From Rhodopseudomonas pentothenatexigens (GTDB taxonomy: Bacteria > Pseudomonadota > Alphaproteobacteria > Rhizobiales > Xanthobacteraceae), in assembly GCF_900218015.1 (NCBI RefSeq), contig NZ_UFQQ01000011.1, forward strand, positions 65,786-129,785: a DNA stretch of 64,000 nt, written 5' to 3'. Shown piece by piece: positions 35,871 through 44,304 of the stretch (its first letter is position 1; every line of letters begins with the position of its first letter). Position numbers and translations under genes: made by a program. The notes beneath the pieces were generated by a model. That model was not told the origin of the DNA. It worked only from the letters and a program-made list of their open reading frames with translations, and made no database searches.

Positions 35871-36674
35871 ATGCGAGCCGGCTTCGCATTCACCAGCTTG
35901 GCCAATCGTCTCGCCAGTGTCGCGGAGCTGTCCGAGCAGGATCTCGAGCTCCTCACTGCAATGCCCGCAACGATCCGCCATCTGAAACCGCACGAGACCG
36001 TGCTGCACCAGAACGAAGATTCGGACGAATGCTGCGTGGTGTTGCAGGGCTTCCTGTGCTGGCGTCAGGGCGACCGCAACGATGCGTTGATCACCTCGAT
36101 CCATATTCCGGGCGACGTGCCGGATCTGCACACCATACTGGCGCCGTGCCGGCAGGCGACGCTGAACTCACTCGGCCCCGCCGTGGTGGCGCTCGTGCCG
36201 CACGAATTCTTTCGCAGCGTCGCGGCGCAGAGCAGGCAGATGGCTAACGCCCTGGCGATGCTGGCTCTCGCGGACGTCGCGACGCTCCGCAACTGGGTGG
36301 TCAATCTCGGCGCGCGCGACTCGCTGACCCGGGTGACGCATCTGCTCTGCGAGATCGCCACGCGGCTGCAGGCCGTCGGCCTCGCGCGCGACTACCGCTT
36401 CCCCTCCCCGTTCACGCAATCCGATCTCGCCGCGGCCTGCGGCATCTCGGCCGTGCACGCCAACCGCATCATCCAGGACCTGCGCCATAGTTCCTGGCTG
36501 CAGTGGCACGCGAAGACGATCACGATCACGAACTGGAACGCGCTGGTCCGTGTCTCCGGATTCACGCCGGACTATCTGCATCTCCGGCGAGAGCCGCAGA
36601 TGCAGTGCGCCGCCGATGCTCTGGCGCCTTGTTTGACCGACCGCGGTGATCGAATCGCGACGCCGTTGTCGTGA
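35871..36674 (+). CDS. Crp/Fnr-family transcriptional regulator
   Basis: The protein is 267 residues. The N-terminal half is a cyclic-nucleotide-binding-like beta barrel (ETVLHQNEDSDECCVVLQGF, HIPGDVPDLHTILAP). A Crp-type winged helix-turn-helix follows (FPSPFTQSDLAAACGISAVH, ANRIIQDLRHSSWL). No Fnr-type cysteine cluster is seen near the N terminus, so oxygen sensing by an Fe-S cluster is unlikely. The C-terminal 35 residues are an extension beyond the usual family length. It belongs to the type that is numerous in rhizobia and Bradyrhizobiaceae; the effector is unknown. Confidence 0.87.
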   Translation: MRAGFAFTSLANRLASVAELSEQDLELLTAMPATIRHLKPHETVLHQNEDSDECCVVLQGFLCWRQGDRNDALITSIHIPGDVPDLHTILAPCRQATLNSLGPAVVALVPHEFFRSVAAQSRQMANALAMLALADVATLRNWVVNLGARDSLTRVTHLLCEIATRLQAVGLARDYRFPSPFTQSDLAAACGISAVHANRIIQDLRHSSWLQWHAKTITITNWNALVRVSGFTPDYLHLRREPQMQCAADALAPCLTDRGDRIATPLS

Positions 36675-36728
36675 CGTCGCCGGACTCGTGACGTCGTTGC
36701 AGCGGCGGTTGCCGGCGATCGTGTCCTT

Positions 36729-36998
36729 CTATCGGCGCACGAATTTGTGGAAGCGGCTGATCTTGCCCTCGGCCGTCTTGTCCTGATGCAGGAATGCGAG
36801 CCTGGACTCGTCGAACTTGCGGAAGAATTCGGTCCATTCGATCGGCTCCAGCCCCTCGTCCGGGGGCCCGAAGTCGATCCGCAGGATGCCGGCGTGATCG
36901 CCTTGTTCGGTGGCCTTCACGGTCGCCGGTCGGCCCTGGCGTCGCTCCGCCCATTGTCGGATCGCATCGTGGTCGGTCGTGGTCGTGCTGTCGCTCAT
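36729..36998 (-). CDS. Small conserved protein of unknown function
   Basis: The protein is 89 residues from the ATG at 36998 (GAGGA 8 bases upstream); another ATG at 37004 is too close to that site. It looks globular: HDAIRQWAERRQGRPATVKA, GILRIDFGPPDEGLEPIEW, FFRKFDESRLAFLHQDKT. A promoter-like AGAAC-N16-CGTT lies 52 bp upstream (37050-37074 minus), one base off the EcfG consensus. I recognise no named domain. Confidence 0.65.
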   Translation of the reverse strand: MSDSTTTTDHDAIRQWAERRQGRPATVKATEQGDHAGILRIDFGPPDEGLEPIEWTEFFRKFDESRLAFLHQDKTAEGKISRFHKFVRR

Positions 36999-37049
36999 CA
37001 CCATCGTCCTCGGCTCGAGTCCGGCCCTCAGTCGCTCCGGCTTTGAACC

Positions 37050-37074
37050 AACGACGTCCGCCGAGGATGGTTCT
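37050..37074 (-). promoter_or_regulatory. EcfG-like promoter, one mismatch
   Basis: The minus strand reads AGAAC, 16 bases, CGTT. Only the first base departs from the consensus. It faces the small gene starting at 36998. Confidence 0.5.
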
Positions 37075-37152
37075 TAACCGCCGCACGGGCCGAGCCGGAC
37101 TTATCGCAAGTTAAGATCTCTGATGTCTTGCCTCTCCGGCCCGGCGTCCCCA

Positions 37153-37177
37153 GGAACCACGCTGCTGTTCCGCGGTT
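37153..37177 (+). promoter_or_regulatory. EcfG-type general-stress promoter before ino1
   Basis: The plus strand reads GGAAC, 16 bases, GGTT, 57 bp upstream of the ino1 ATG at 37235. It is the first promoter candidate of the glycoconjugate cluster. Confidence 0.68.
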
Positions 37178-37234
37178 CGCCCCTCGCGCTACGGCCGGCG
37201 TTCCGCGCCGCCACACCCTGGAGGGCGATCATCG

Positions 37235-38329
37235 ATGCATTCACGTCTGCAAGATGGTCGACGAGTCCGCGTCGGGCTCGTCGGCGTCGGCAATTGTGCG
37301 AGCGCCCTGGTGCAAGGACTGTCGTACTATCGGGATGCACAATCCAACGAGCCGGTGCCCGGCCTGATGAACGTGGATCTCGGCGGCTACCACGTCAGCG
37401 ACATCGAGATCGCTTCGGCGTTCGATATCCATGCCGGCAAGGTCGGCCGCGACGTCGCCGACGCGATCTGGATCAAGCCGAACAACACCCAACGCTTCGC
37501 CGCCGTGCCGGCCACCGGCGCGGTCGTCGCGCGCGGGCCCGCGCTCGACGGTGTCGGCCGCTACACCACCGACGATGTGCCGATCTCCGACGAGCCCGAG
37601 GCCGACGTGGTCGACGTGCTGATGAAATCGCGCACCGATGTTCTGGTTTCCTATCTGCCCGTCGGCGCGCAGCGCGCGTCGGAGTGGTACGCGGAGCGCG
37701 CGCTCGATGCCGGCTGCGCCTTCGTCAACTGCATCCCGGTGTTCATCGCGTCCGATCCGGCATGGCGCAGCCGGTTCGAACGCGCCGGGCTGCCGATCGT
37801 CGGCGACGACATCAAGAGCCAGGTCGGCGCCACCATCATCCACCGCATGCTGGCCAATCTGTTTCGCGATCGCGGCGTCCAGCTCAATCGCACCTATCAG
37901 CTCAATGTCGGCGGTAATACCGACTTCAAGAACATGCTGGAGCGCGAGCGCCTCGCCTCCAAGAAGATCTCCAAGACCCAGGCCGTCACCAGCCAGCTCG
38001 AGGTGCCGCTCGATGCCGACGACGTCCATGTCGGGCCGAGCGACTTCGTGCCGTGGCTGACCGATCGCAAGCTCGCCTATATCCGGCTCGAAGGCACCGC
38101 CTTCGGCGGCGTTCCGCTCAGCGCCGAACTCAAGCTCGAAGTCTGGGACTCGCCGAACTCCGCCGGCGTGGTGATCGACGCGGTGCGCTGCGCCAAGCTG
38201 GCGATGGACCGCGGCATCGGCGGCGCGCTGATCGGGCCGTCGAGCTATTTCATGAAGTCGCCGCCGCGGCAGTTCACCGACGACGAGGCGCGCCGCGCCA
38301 CGATCGACTTCATCGAAGGCAAAGCTTGA
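37235..38329 (+). CDS. ino1: Myo-inositol-1-phosphate synthase
   Basis: The protein is 364 residues from the ATG at 37235 with GGAGG 7 bases upstream. It converts glucose-6-phosphate to inositol-1-phosphate. Signatures are the NAD-binding [17 protein letters not shown], the WIKPNNTQR region, [12 protein letters not shown]-like [13 protein letters not shown] and the substrate-binding [17 protein letters not shown] and [12 protein letters not shown]. The length fits the bacterial/archaeal short form rather than the eukaryotic one. This enzyme is uncommon in Proteobacteria. It opens the co-directional cluster to 49.8 kb and has an EcfG promoter. Confidence 0.9.
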   Translation: MHSRLQDGRRVRVGLVGVGNCASALVQGLSYYRDAQSNEPVPGLMNVDLGGYHVSDIEIASAFDIHAGKVGRDVADAIWIKPNNTQRFAAVPATGAVVARGPALDGVGRYTTDDVPISDEPEADVVDVLMKSRTDVLVSYLPVGAQRASEWYAERALDAGCAFVNCIPVFIASDPAWRSRFERAGLPIVGDDIKSQVGATIIHRMLANLFRDRGVQLNRTYQLNVGGNTDFKNMLERERLASKKISKTQAVTSQLEVPLDADDVHVGPSDFVPWLTDRKLAYIRLEGTAFGGVPLSAELKLEVWDSPNSAGVVIDAVRCAKLAMDRGIGGALIGPSSYFMKSPPRQFTDDEARRATIDFIEGKA

Positions 38330-38336
38330 CTCCGCG

Positions 38337-38930
38337 ATGGTGAAGCGGGTGCACCTGGTTCGCCACGGGCATCACGGCCAGCTCGGCAGGCTGTGCGGCC
38401 GGATGTCGGGCGTGGCGCTGGACGACCTCGGCCAGGCGCAGATGCGCGCCTGCGCCGCCGTGCTGGCGCCCGCACCGGATCTGATCGAGTCGTCGCCGCG
38501 GCTGCGGACGCGGCAGTCGGCGCTGTTCCTCGCAGCGCATTTCCGCCTGCCGGTGCGGACCGTCGCCGCGTTCGACGAACTCGATGTCGGCGACTGGACC
38601 GGCTCCAGCTTCGAGCAGCTGGACAGCGATCCGCGCTGGCGGCAGTGGAATGCCCGGCGCGGCAGCACCCGTCCGCCGCGGGGCGAAAGCATGGCCGAGT
38701 TGCAGCGACGCGTGGTGCAGCATCTCGAGACGCTGCGCCGCGACGGCAGCGACAGCGTCGTGGCGATCGTCAGCCATGCCGAACCGATCCGTGCCGCACT
38801 GCTCCACTATGCCGGCGTGTCGGTCGATGACTTCTCGGCCGTCCCGGTCGAGCCGGCCAGCATCAGCACGCTGGCGACCAGTCACGACGGCTTCCTGATC
38901 GAGCAGATCAACCGCCAAGTGCCGCTGTGA
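38337..38930 (+). CDS. Histidine-phosphatase-family protein
   Basis: The protein is 197 residues. The phosphoglycerate-mutase-like catalytic core is clear: phospho-His in HLVRHGHHG, Arg in SSPRLRTRQSA, and the second His in VAIVSHAEPIRAAL. The start is 7 bases after the ino1 stop, so the two are co-transcribed. Removing the phosphate of inositol-1-phosphate, or of a related sugar phosphate, would be a fitting role beside ino1. That is inference from position; the family has many substrates. Confidence 0.85.
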   Translation: MVKRVHLVRHGHHGQLGRLCGRMSGVALDDLGQAQMRACAAVLAPAPDLIESSPRLRTRQSALFLAAHFRLPVRTVAAFDELDVGDWTGSSFEQLDSDPRWRQWNARRGSTRPPRGESMAELQRRVVQHLETLRRDGSDSVVAIVSHAEPIRAALLHYAGVSVDDFSAVPVEPASISTLATSHDGFLIEQINRQVPL

Positions 38931-38969
38931 CGTAGCGGCGCCGCCAATTCACAGTCCAGGAGCGCCCGC

Positions 38970-39734
38970 GTGAGTCCCGCCCTTACCTCCGAAGAGATCC
39001 GGCGCCGTGTCGACGAGCTCGGACCGTGGTTTCACAACCTCGATCTCAACGGCGTCGCCACCGCGCCGTCTCACTTTCTCGGCGACTATCCGCGGGTGAA
39101 GTGGCGGCGGTTCGCCGCTGCGATTCCCGACGATCTCAGCGGCAAGACGGTGCTCGACATCGGCTGCAACGCCGGCTTCTACGCCATGGAAATGAAGCGT
39201 CGCGGCGCGGATCGGGTCCTCGGCCTCGACACCGACGACGAGTACCTCGCGCAGGCGGCGTTCGCCGCCGACGTCAGCGGGCTCGACATCGAATTCCGCA
39301 AGATGTCGGCCTACGACGTCGGACAGCTCGGCGAGCGCTTCGATCTCGTGATCTTCATGGGGGTGTTCTATCATTTGCGCCATCCACTGCTGGCGCTCGA
39401 TCTGATCCACGAGCACGTCGCCGGCGACATGCTGCTGTTTCAATCGATGCTGCGCGGCAGCATGCGTGTCGATCCGGTCGAGCCGGACTACGAGTTCTGG
39501 GCGGTCGAACAGTTCGAGCGTCCCGGCTATCCCAAGATGCATTTCATCGAGCATCGCTACGCGGCCGATCCGACCAACTGGTGGGCGCCCAATCGCGCCT
39601 GCGTCGAAGCCATGTTGCGCAGCGCCGGCTTCGTCGTCGCCGCCCATCCCGAGGAAGAAGTGTTTCTGTGCCGACGAACGGTGCGGCCGCAGCCGGACGG
39701 ACCGGTGTATCCTGCGCGGAGGAGCCAGACATGA
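38970..39734 (+). CDS. CmoB-like SAM-dependent methyltransferase
   Basis: The protein is 254 residues from the GTG at 38970 (GGAG upstream). It strongly resembles CmoB/tRNA-(mo5U34)-methyltransferase-type enzymes: WFHNLDLNGVATAPSHFLGD, SAM motif VLDIGCNAGFYAMEMKRRGA, and FDLVIFMGVFYHLRHPLLAL. From memory this is a separate CmoB-like family that travels with sugar-cluster genes (TIGR04290), not checked. It overlaps the glycosidase gene by 4 bp. The substrate may be a sugar or cyclitol rather than tRNA, or SAM may be used atypically. Confidence 0.85.
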   Translation: MSPALTSEEIRRRVDELGPWFHNLDLNGVATAPSHFLGDYPRVKWRRFAAAIPDDLSGKTVLDIGCNAGFYAMEMKRRGADRVLGLDTDDEYLAQAAFAADVSGLDIEFRKMSAYDVGQLGERFDLVIFMGVFYHLRHPLLALDLIHEHVAGDMLLFQSMLRGSMRVDPVEPDYEFWAVEQFERPGYPKMHFIEHRYAADPTNWWAPNRACVEAMLRSAGFVVAAHPEEEVFLCRRTVRPQPDGPVYPARRSQT

Positions 39735-40666
39735 TCGAGGCTGCCAAGATCTGGAACGAGCCCAACAACAAGTCGCATTGGGACCTGCAGCTCGATCCCG
39801 AGTGGGAGAAGTTCGCCGAGCTGGCGATTCTCACCGGGACAGCAATCCGCGCGGTGCATCCGACGCTGCCGCGGGTTCTCGGCGGCATCTCGCCGATCGA
39901 TCCGTCGTTCATCACCAACATGAAGGCGCGCGGCGTGCTCGAGCACGTCGACATCGTCGCCGTGCACGGCTTTCCGCTCGACTGGAACCTGTGGCAGATC
40001 GACGAGTGGCCCGCCAAGCTCGCCGAGATCCAGGCCCTGGTCGCGCTTCCGGTCTGGGTGACCGAGGTCGGCGTATCGTCGTTCGGCGCCGAGCAGGTGC
40101 AGGCCTGGGGAATGCAGCGGACCGCCGAACTGCTGAGCGGACGCGCGCCGCGCATTCACTGGTACAGCCTCTACGACCTGCCCTCCGCCTGGGAGGCCAC
40201 CACCCGTCACCGCGAGGCCGAGGGGTCGAGTTATTACCGACACTTCCACATGGGCCTGCTGCGCGAGGACGGCACGCCGAAGCGCGCGCTGGAAAGCTAC
40301 GAACAGCACGCGGCGAATATCGGCCTGTGCCAGTGGTTCCACTTCGAGGATCATCGCCTCGGTCAGGCGGTGAACTGGATGCGGCGGCTCGGGGTGCGTC
40401 ACTTGCGGACCGGGCTGTCCTGGGCCGACAGCTTCCGCCCCCGTGCGCTCGACTGGTTCGACCGTCAGATGGATGCGCTGGCCGAGTTCGACGTCACCGT
40501 CACTTTCTGCTTCACACCCGAGCATCTCGGCGTCGAGCCGCACCATACAAGCCCGCCGCGGGAGCCCGAGAGGTTCGCCGAATTCTGCGCCAGCATGATC
40601 GAGCGTTACGCCGCGCGCCCCGCGGCCGGCGCAGAACCGCAGCCCCTCACATCGGCGATGGCTTAG
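39731..40666 (+). CDS. Glycosidase-like TIM-barrel protein, apparently circularly permuted
   Basis: The protein is 311 residues from the ATG at 39731 (ATGA overlap with the methyltransferase; GGAG upstream). It looks like a clan GH-A glycosidase of the GH39/xylosidase type, but the order is unusual. The acid/base motif WNEPNN is at residues 8-13 (Glu10) and the nucleophile motif WVTEVGV at about Glu112. The segment normally found at the barrel start (LGVRHLRTGLSWADSF, VTVTFCFTPEHLGVEPHHTS) comes last, from about residue 200. All eight strands may be present in permuted order. It ends about 180 bp before the first epimerase gene. Confidence 0.72.
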   Translation: MIEAAKIWNEPNNKSHWDLQLDPEWEKFAELAILTGTAIRAVHPTLPRVLGGISPIDPSFITNMKARGVLEHVDIVAVHGFPLDWNLWQIDEWPAKLAEIQALVALPVWVTEVGVSSFGAEQVQAWGMQRTAELLSGRAPRIHWYSLYDLPSAWEATTRHREAEGSSYYRHFHMGLLREDGTPKRALESYEQHAANIGLCQWFHFEDHRLGQAVNWMRRLGVRHLRTGLSWADSFRPRALDWFDRQMDALAEFDVTVTFCFTPEHLGVEPHHTSPPREPERFAEFCASMIERYAARPAAGAEPQPLTSAMA

Positions 40667-40726
40667 CCGCACTCTCCGCGGTCCGCTTAACCCAAGTTAG
40701 GGAACTGATCGTTCCTCGTACTGATA

Positions 40727-40751
40727 GGAACGTTCGGCCCAGCAGCAGCTT
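40727..40751 (+). promoter_or_regulatory. EcfG-like promoter, imperfect
   Basis: The plus strand reads GGAAC, 16 bases, GCTT, in the 181-bp gap before the epimerase gene at 40848. The -10 part is imperfect, so this is only a candidate second promoter of the cluster. Confidence 0.4.
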
Positions 40752-40847
40752 TCCTCCGTCACTAGGATCGCCGTCCATCGCATCGACGGCCGCGCCGGCT
40801 CTTCCCCCAAGAGCTGCGACTATCAACCAGCTGGAGTATCGCCGGAC

Positions 40848-41960
40848 ATGGCACGTGTGCTGATCACGGGAGGCGCCGGGTTCATCGGCTCGCACGCAGC
40901 GGATGCGCTGCTCGACGCCGGCTACGAGGTTCGTGTCCTGGACAATCTGCATGCGCAGGTCCACGGCAACGGCCGGCTGCGCCCGCCCTATCTCGCCGAC
41001 GGTGCCGAGCTGATCGTCGGCGATGTCACCGACCCGGTCGCCGTGGAGCGCGCGCTGCGCGGAGTCGACAAGGTGCTGCACCTCGCCTCCGCGGTCGGCG
41101 TCGGGCAAAGTATGTACGACATCGCGTCATACGTCCGCGCCAACGAACTCGGCACGGCGGTGCTGCTCGAGGCTTTGTCCAAGCACCCGGTCGCCAAGCT
41201 GGTGGTCGCGTCCTCGATGAGCATCTACGGCGAAGGCCTGTGCCGCAGCGCGGACGGCCGATCCGTATCTCCCGACGAACGGCCGGTCAGCCAGCTTCGC
41301 AACGGTGATTGGGAATTGCGCGGCCCGGGCGGAGAAGTGCTCGAACCGATCCCGACGCCCGAGACCAAACAGCCGACGCTGAGCTCGATCTATGCGCTCA
41401 ACAAATACGCGCAGGAGCGCATGTGCCTGATCACCGGCAAGGCCTACGGCATCTCCACGCTGGCATTGCGTTTCTTCAACGTATTCGGCACCCGGCAGGC
41501 GCTGTCCAATCCCTACACCGGGGTGCTGGCGATCTTCGCAGCGCGGCTGCTCAACGAGCGTCCGCCCTTGGTGTTCGAGGACGGCCGGCAGCGCCGCGAC
41601 TTCGTGCATGTCCGCGACGTCGCACGCGCCTGCCTGCTGGCGCTCGACAGCGAGCTTGCGGGCGAGGTGTTCAACATCGGCTCGGGACAGCCGCGCAGCA
41701 TCCTGTCGATCGCGCAGGATCTGGCGCGGGTGATGGGCCGCGCCAGGATCAGCGCCGAAATCACCGGCAAGTATCGCGCCGGCGACATTCGCCATTGCTT
41801 CGCTGATATCGAGACCAGCCGCGCCAGGCTCGGCTTCGCGCCGCAGGTGTCGTTCGAAGACGGACTCGACGAGCTGGCCGGTTACCTCGCCGACCAGATC
41901 GCCGAGGATCGCGCCGAACAGGCGACCGAGGAATTGCTGCGCCGGGGACTGGTCGCATGA
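40848..41960 (+). CDS. NAD-dependent sugar-nucleotide epimerase (dTDP-rhamnose 4-epimerase-like)
   Basis: The protein is 370 residues of the extended SDR type. The cofactor motif is [19 protein letters not shown], the Ser motif ASSMSIYGEG, and the catalytic pair YALNK. A substrate domain follows with RFFNVFGTRQALSNPYTGV and RRDFVHVRDVARA. An insertion of about 45 residues between the Ser and Tyr motifs (SQLRNGDWELRGPGG ...) is typical of dTDP-L-rhamnose 4-epimerase-like enzymes. It overlaps the next epimerase gene by 4 bp. The exact sugar is not determinable from sequence. Confidence 0.85.
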   Translation: MARVLITGGAGFIGSHAADALLDAGYEVRVLDNLHAQVHGNGRLRPPYLADGAELIVGDVTDPVAVERALRGVDKVLHLASAVGVGQSMYDIASYVRANELGTAVLLEALSKHPVAKLVVASSMSIYGEGLCRSADGRSVSPDERPVSQLRNGDWELRGPGGEVLEPIPTPETKQPTLSSIYALNKYAQERMCLITGKAYGISTLALRFFNVFGTRQALSNPYTGVLAIFAARLLNERPPLVFEDGRQRRDFVHVRDVARACLLALDSELAGEVFNIGSGQPRSILSIAQDLARVMGRARISAEITGKYRAGDIRHCFADIETSRARLGFAPQVSFEDGLDELAGYLADQIAEDRAEQATEELLRRGLVA

Positions 41961-43021
41961 CGGTCGCCGATCGTAACCGGCCGATTCTCATCACCGGCGG
42001 CTGCGGCTTCATCGGCAGCAATCTCGCCGACCGGCTGGCGAGCCAGGGCCGCAAGGTGGTGGCGCTCGACAGCCTGGCGCGGGCCGGCGTGGTCGAAAAC
42101 GCGAAGTGGCTGAAGGCGCGCCATTCCGGCCGCATCGAGATCGTCACCGCCGATGTCCGCGATCCGATCCGGCTGATCGAGGCGGTGCGCGAGGTCGCCG
42201 GCGTGCTGCATCTGGCCGCGCAGGTCGCCGTCACCGACAGCGTTGCCGATCCGGTGGCGGATTTCGAGATCAATGCCCGCGGCACCTTGAACGTGCTCGA
42301 GGCCATTCGCCTGCACAATCCGGAGGCGCCGCTGTTGTTCGCCTCGACCAACAAGGTGTATGGGCGCCTGATCGACGATGCGGAGGTGGTCCGCGAAGGG
42401 CAGCGCTACGTCCCCGCATCGCCGTCGCTGGCGAGCGGTGTCAGCGAGCACACCCCGCTCGACTTCCACAGCCCGTACGGCTGCTCGAAAGGCACCGCGG
42501 ATCAGTACGTCCGCGACTACGCGCGGGTGTTCGGCCTGCGCACGGCGGTGCTGCGGATGAGCTGCATCTACGGACCGCGGCAGTTCGGCACCGAGGATCA
42601 GGGCTGGATCGCACACTTCATGCTCGCGGCGTTACGCGGCGCGCCGCTCACCATCTTCGGCGACGGCTATCAGGTGCGCGACGCGCTGCACGTCTCCGAC
42701 GCGGTGGATGCGTGGCTCGCCGCGCTGTCGCGGATCGACAGCGTCAGCGGCCATGCCTTCAATCTCGGCGGCGGACCGGCGCGCTCGGTCAGCCTTCGCG
42801 AGCTGATCGCGTCGATCGAGTCGCTCACCGGTCGGCGGGTGCAGCATGCGCTGGCCGATTGGCGACCCGGCGATCAGCCCTGGTACGTGACGGATACCAG
42901 TGCCCTCACCGCGGCGCTCGGCTGGCAGCCGCGCATCGCGCTGGCCGAAGGTCTAGCGTCGCTGCACGACTGGCTCTCGGGCCGGTTCGCAGCAGCGCCC
43001 CAGCGCGAGGCGATCGCATGA
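41957..43021 (+). CDS. NAD-dependent epimerase (CDP-paratose 2-epimerase-like)
   Basis: The protein is 354 residues and overlaps both neighbours by 4 bp. It is an extended SDR with ILITGGCGFIGSNLADRLAS, a Ser/Thr motif LFASTNKVYG, and YGCSK as the catalytic pair. The sequence STNKVYG and the long segment before the catalytic Tyr (VSEHTPLDFHSPYGCSKG) are typical of CDP-paratose/tyvelose 2-epimerase-like proteins. RMSCIYGPRQFGTEDQGW also fits that group. It probably modifies an activated sugar used by the downstream transferases. Confidence 0.85.
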   Translation: MTVADRNRPILITGGCGFIGSNLADRLASQGRKVVALDSLARAGVVENAKWLKARHSGRIEIVTADVRDPIRLIEAVREVAGVLHLAAQVAVTDSVADPVADFEINARGTLNVLEAIRLHNPEAPLLFASTNKVYGRLIDDAEVVREGQRYVPASPSLASGVSEHTPLDFHSPYGCSKGTADQYVRDYARVFGLRTAVLRMSCIYGPRQFGTEDQGWIAHFMLAALRGAPLTIFGDGYQVRDALHVSDAVDAWLAALSRIDSVSGHAFNLGGGPARSVSLRELIASIESLTGRRVQHALADWRPGDQPWYVTDTSALTAALGWQPRIALAEGLASLHDWLSGRFAAAPQREAIA

Positions 43022-44304
43022 GCCGGGTGGCGCTGATCAACCCGCATTGGCGGTTCGACGGCAGTATCTATTTCGGATGCCGCGCGCCGCATCTGCCGCT
43101 GGAGCTCGGCTGGTCCGAGCTGCTGCTGCAGCGGGCCGGTCACGCCACTCTGCTGCTCGATGCGCACATGTTCGGGTTGGAGGCCGGCGATATCCGCGCC
43201 GAGCTCGCCGCGTTCAGGCCCGACATCGTCGTCGTCACCACCGCGCCCACCTATCTGTTCTGGCGCTGCGCGCCGCCGGAGCTGCGCGTGCCGCAGCAAT
43301 TGGTCGCCGCGATCCGCGATCTTGCGCCGCTGCTGGTGGCCGTCGGCCCGCACGGCTCGACCACGCCACGCGCCGCGCTGCGCAAGCTCGGCGTCGACAT
43401 CGTGGCGATGGGCGAATGCGAGGAGACGATCGCCAGGCTCGCGGCGGGCGAGCGCGATTTTGCCGGGCTGTGCGTCCGCGACGGCGCCGGGATCAAGGTC
43501 AATGGCGGACCGCAGGCGGCGCGCTTCGTCGATCTGCCGGCGCTGACCTGGCCCGACGAGATGATCCGCCGGCACCACCATCATCACCATCGCTTCGATG
43601 CGGAGCCGACCGGGCCCGGCGCCGAGGTCGAGGCGTCGCGCGGGTGTCCGTATCACTGCACGTTCTGCGCCAAGGACAATTTCCGCGACGCCTATCGCCG
43701 CCGCCCGCCCGGCGTGATGCTCGACGAGATCGAGGCGCTGCAGCGCCAGAGCGTCGAATACGTGTATTTCATCGACGAGATCTTCCTGCCCAACCAGCCG
43801 CTGCTCGAAGGCCTGGTCGGGCGCGGCTTGAAGTTCGGCGTTCAGACCCGGATCGATCTGTGGAAGCCGCAGATGCTGGCGCTGCTCGGCCGCGCCGGCT
43901 GCGTATCGATCGAAGCCGGCGTCGAAAGCCTGACGCCCGAGGGCCGCGCCGCGCTCGAGAAGAACTGCCGGATGACCACAGATCAGCTCGCCGACCGGCT
44001 GATCGAGGCGCGGCGGCACGTGCCGTTCGTGCAGGCCAATCTGATCGAGATGTCGCAAGACGACGATCCGGTGGTGCAGCGCTGGCGCGGGCGGATGCAG
44101 GACGCCGGCGTCTGGGCCAACGATCCGGTGCCGCTGTATCCGTATCCGGGCTCGCCGGACTATCGCAAATTGTGGGGCGTGCCGGACGATACAGCCTGGG
44201 AGCGCGCCCATCAGCACTATCTGACGCTGTTCGATCGCTTCAGCGATGTCCAGGAGCAGCGCCCGGTGCCGCTGGCCGACCTCGAATTGCAGGTGGGCCG
44301 ATGA
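43018..44304 (+). CDS. B12-binding radical SAM enzyme
   Basis: The protein is 428 residues and overlaps both neighbours by 4 bp. An N-terminal cobalamin-binding-like Rossmann domain (PDIVVVTTAPTYLFW, DIVAMGECEETIA) is followed by a radical SAM core with Cys210, Cys214 and Cys217 (RGCPYHCTFCAKD). Between the domains is a natural run of six histidines at residues 186-191. Such enzymes often methylate unactivated carbons or rearrange carbon skeletons. In this setting it may C-methylate a sugar or cyclitol. The base-off B12 motif DxHxxG is not obvious, so cobalamin use is probable but not certain. Confidence 0.85.
   Translation: MSRVALINPHWRFDGSIYFGCRAPHLPLELGWSELLLQRAGHATLLLDAHMFGLEAGDIRAELAAFRPDIVVVTTAPTYLFWRCAPPELRVPQQLVAAIRDLAPLLVAVGPHGSTTPRAALRKLGVDIVAMGECEETIARLAAGERDFAGLCVRDGAGIKVNGGPQAARFVDLPALTWPDEMIRRHHHHHHRFDAEPTGPGAEVEASRGCPYHCTFCAKDNFRDAYRRRPPGVMLDEIEALQRQSVEYVYFIDEIFLPNQPLLEGLVGRGLKFGVQTRIDLWKPQMLALLGRAGCVSIEAGVESLTPEGRAALEKNCRMTTDQLADRLIEARRHVPFVQANLIEMSQDDDPVVQRWRGRMQDAGVWANDPVPLYPYPGSPDYRKLWGVPDDTAWERAHQHYLTLFDRFSDVQEQRPVPLADLELQVGR

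Noticed and set aside
40701-40715. Inverted repeat GGAAC-N5-GTTCC before the epimerase gene
   Set aside because: It is built from two short pieces that resemble EcfG -35 elements without matching -10 parts, so it is too short to call an operator.
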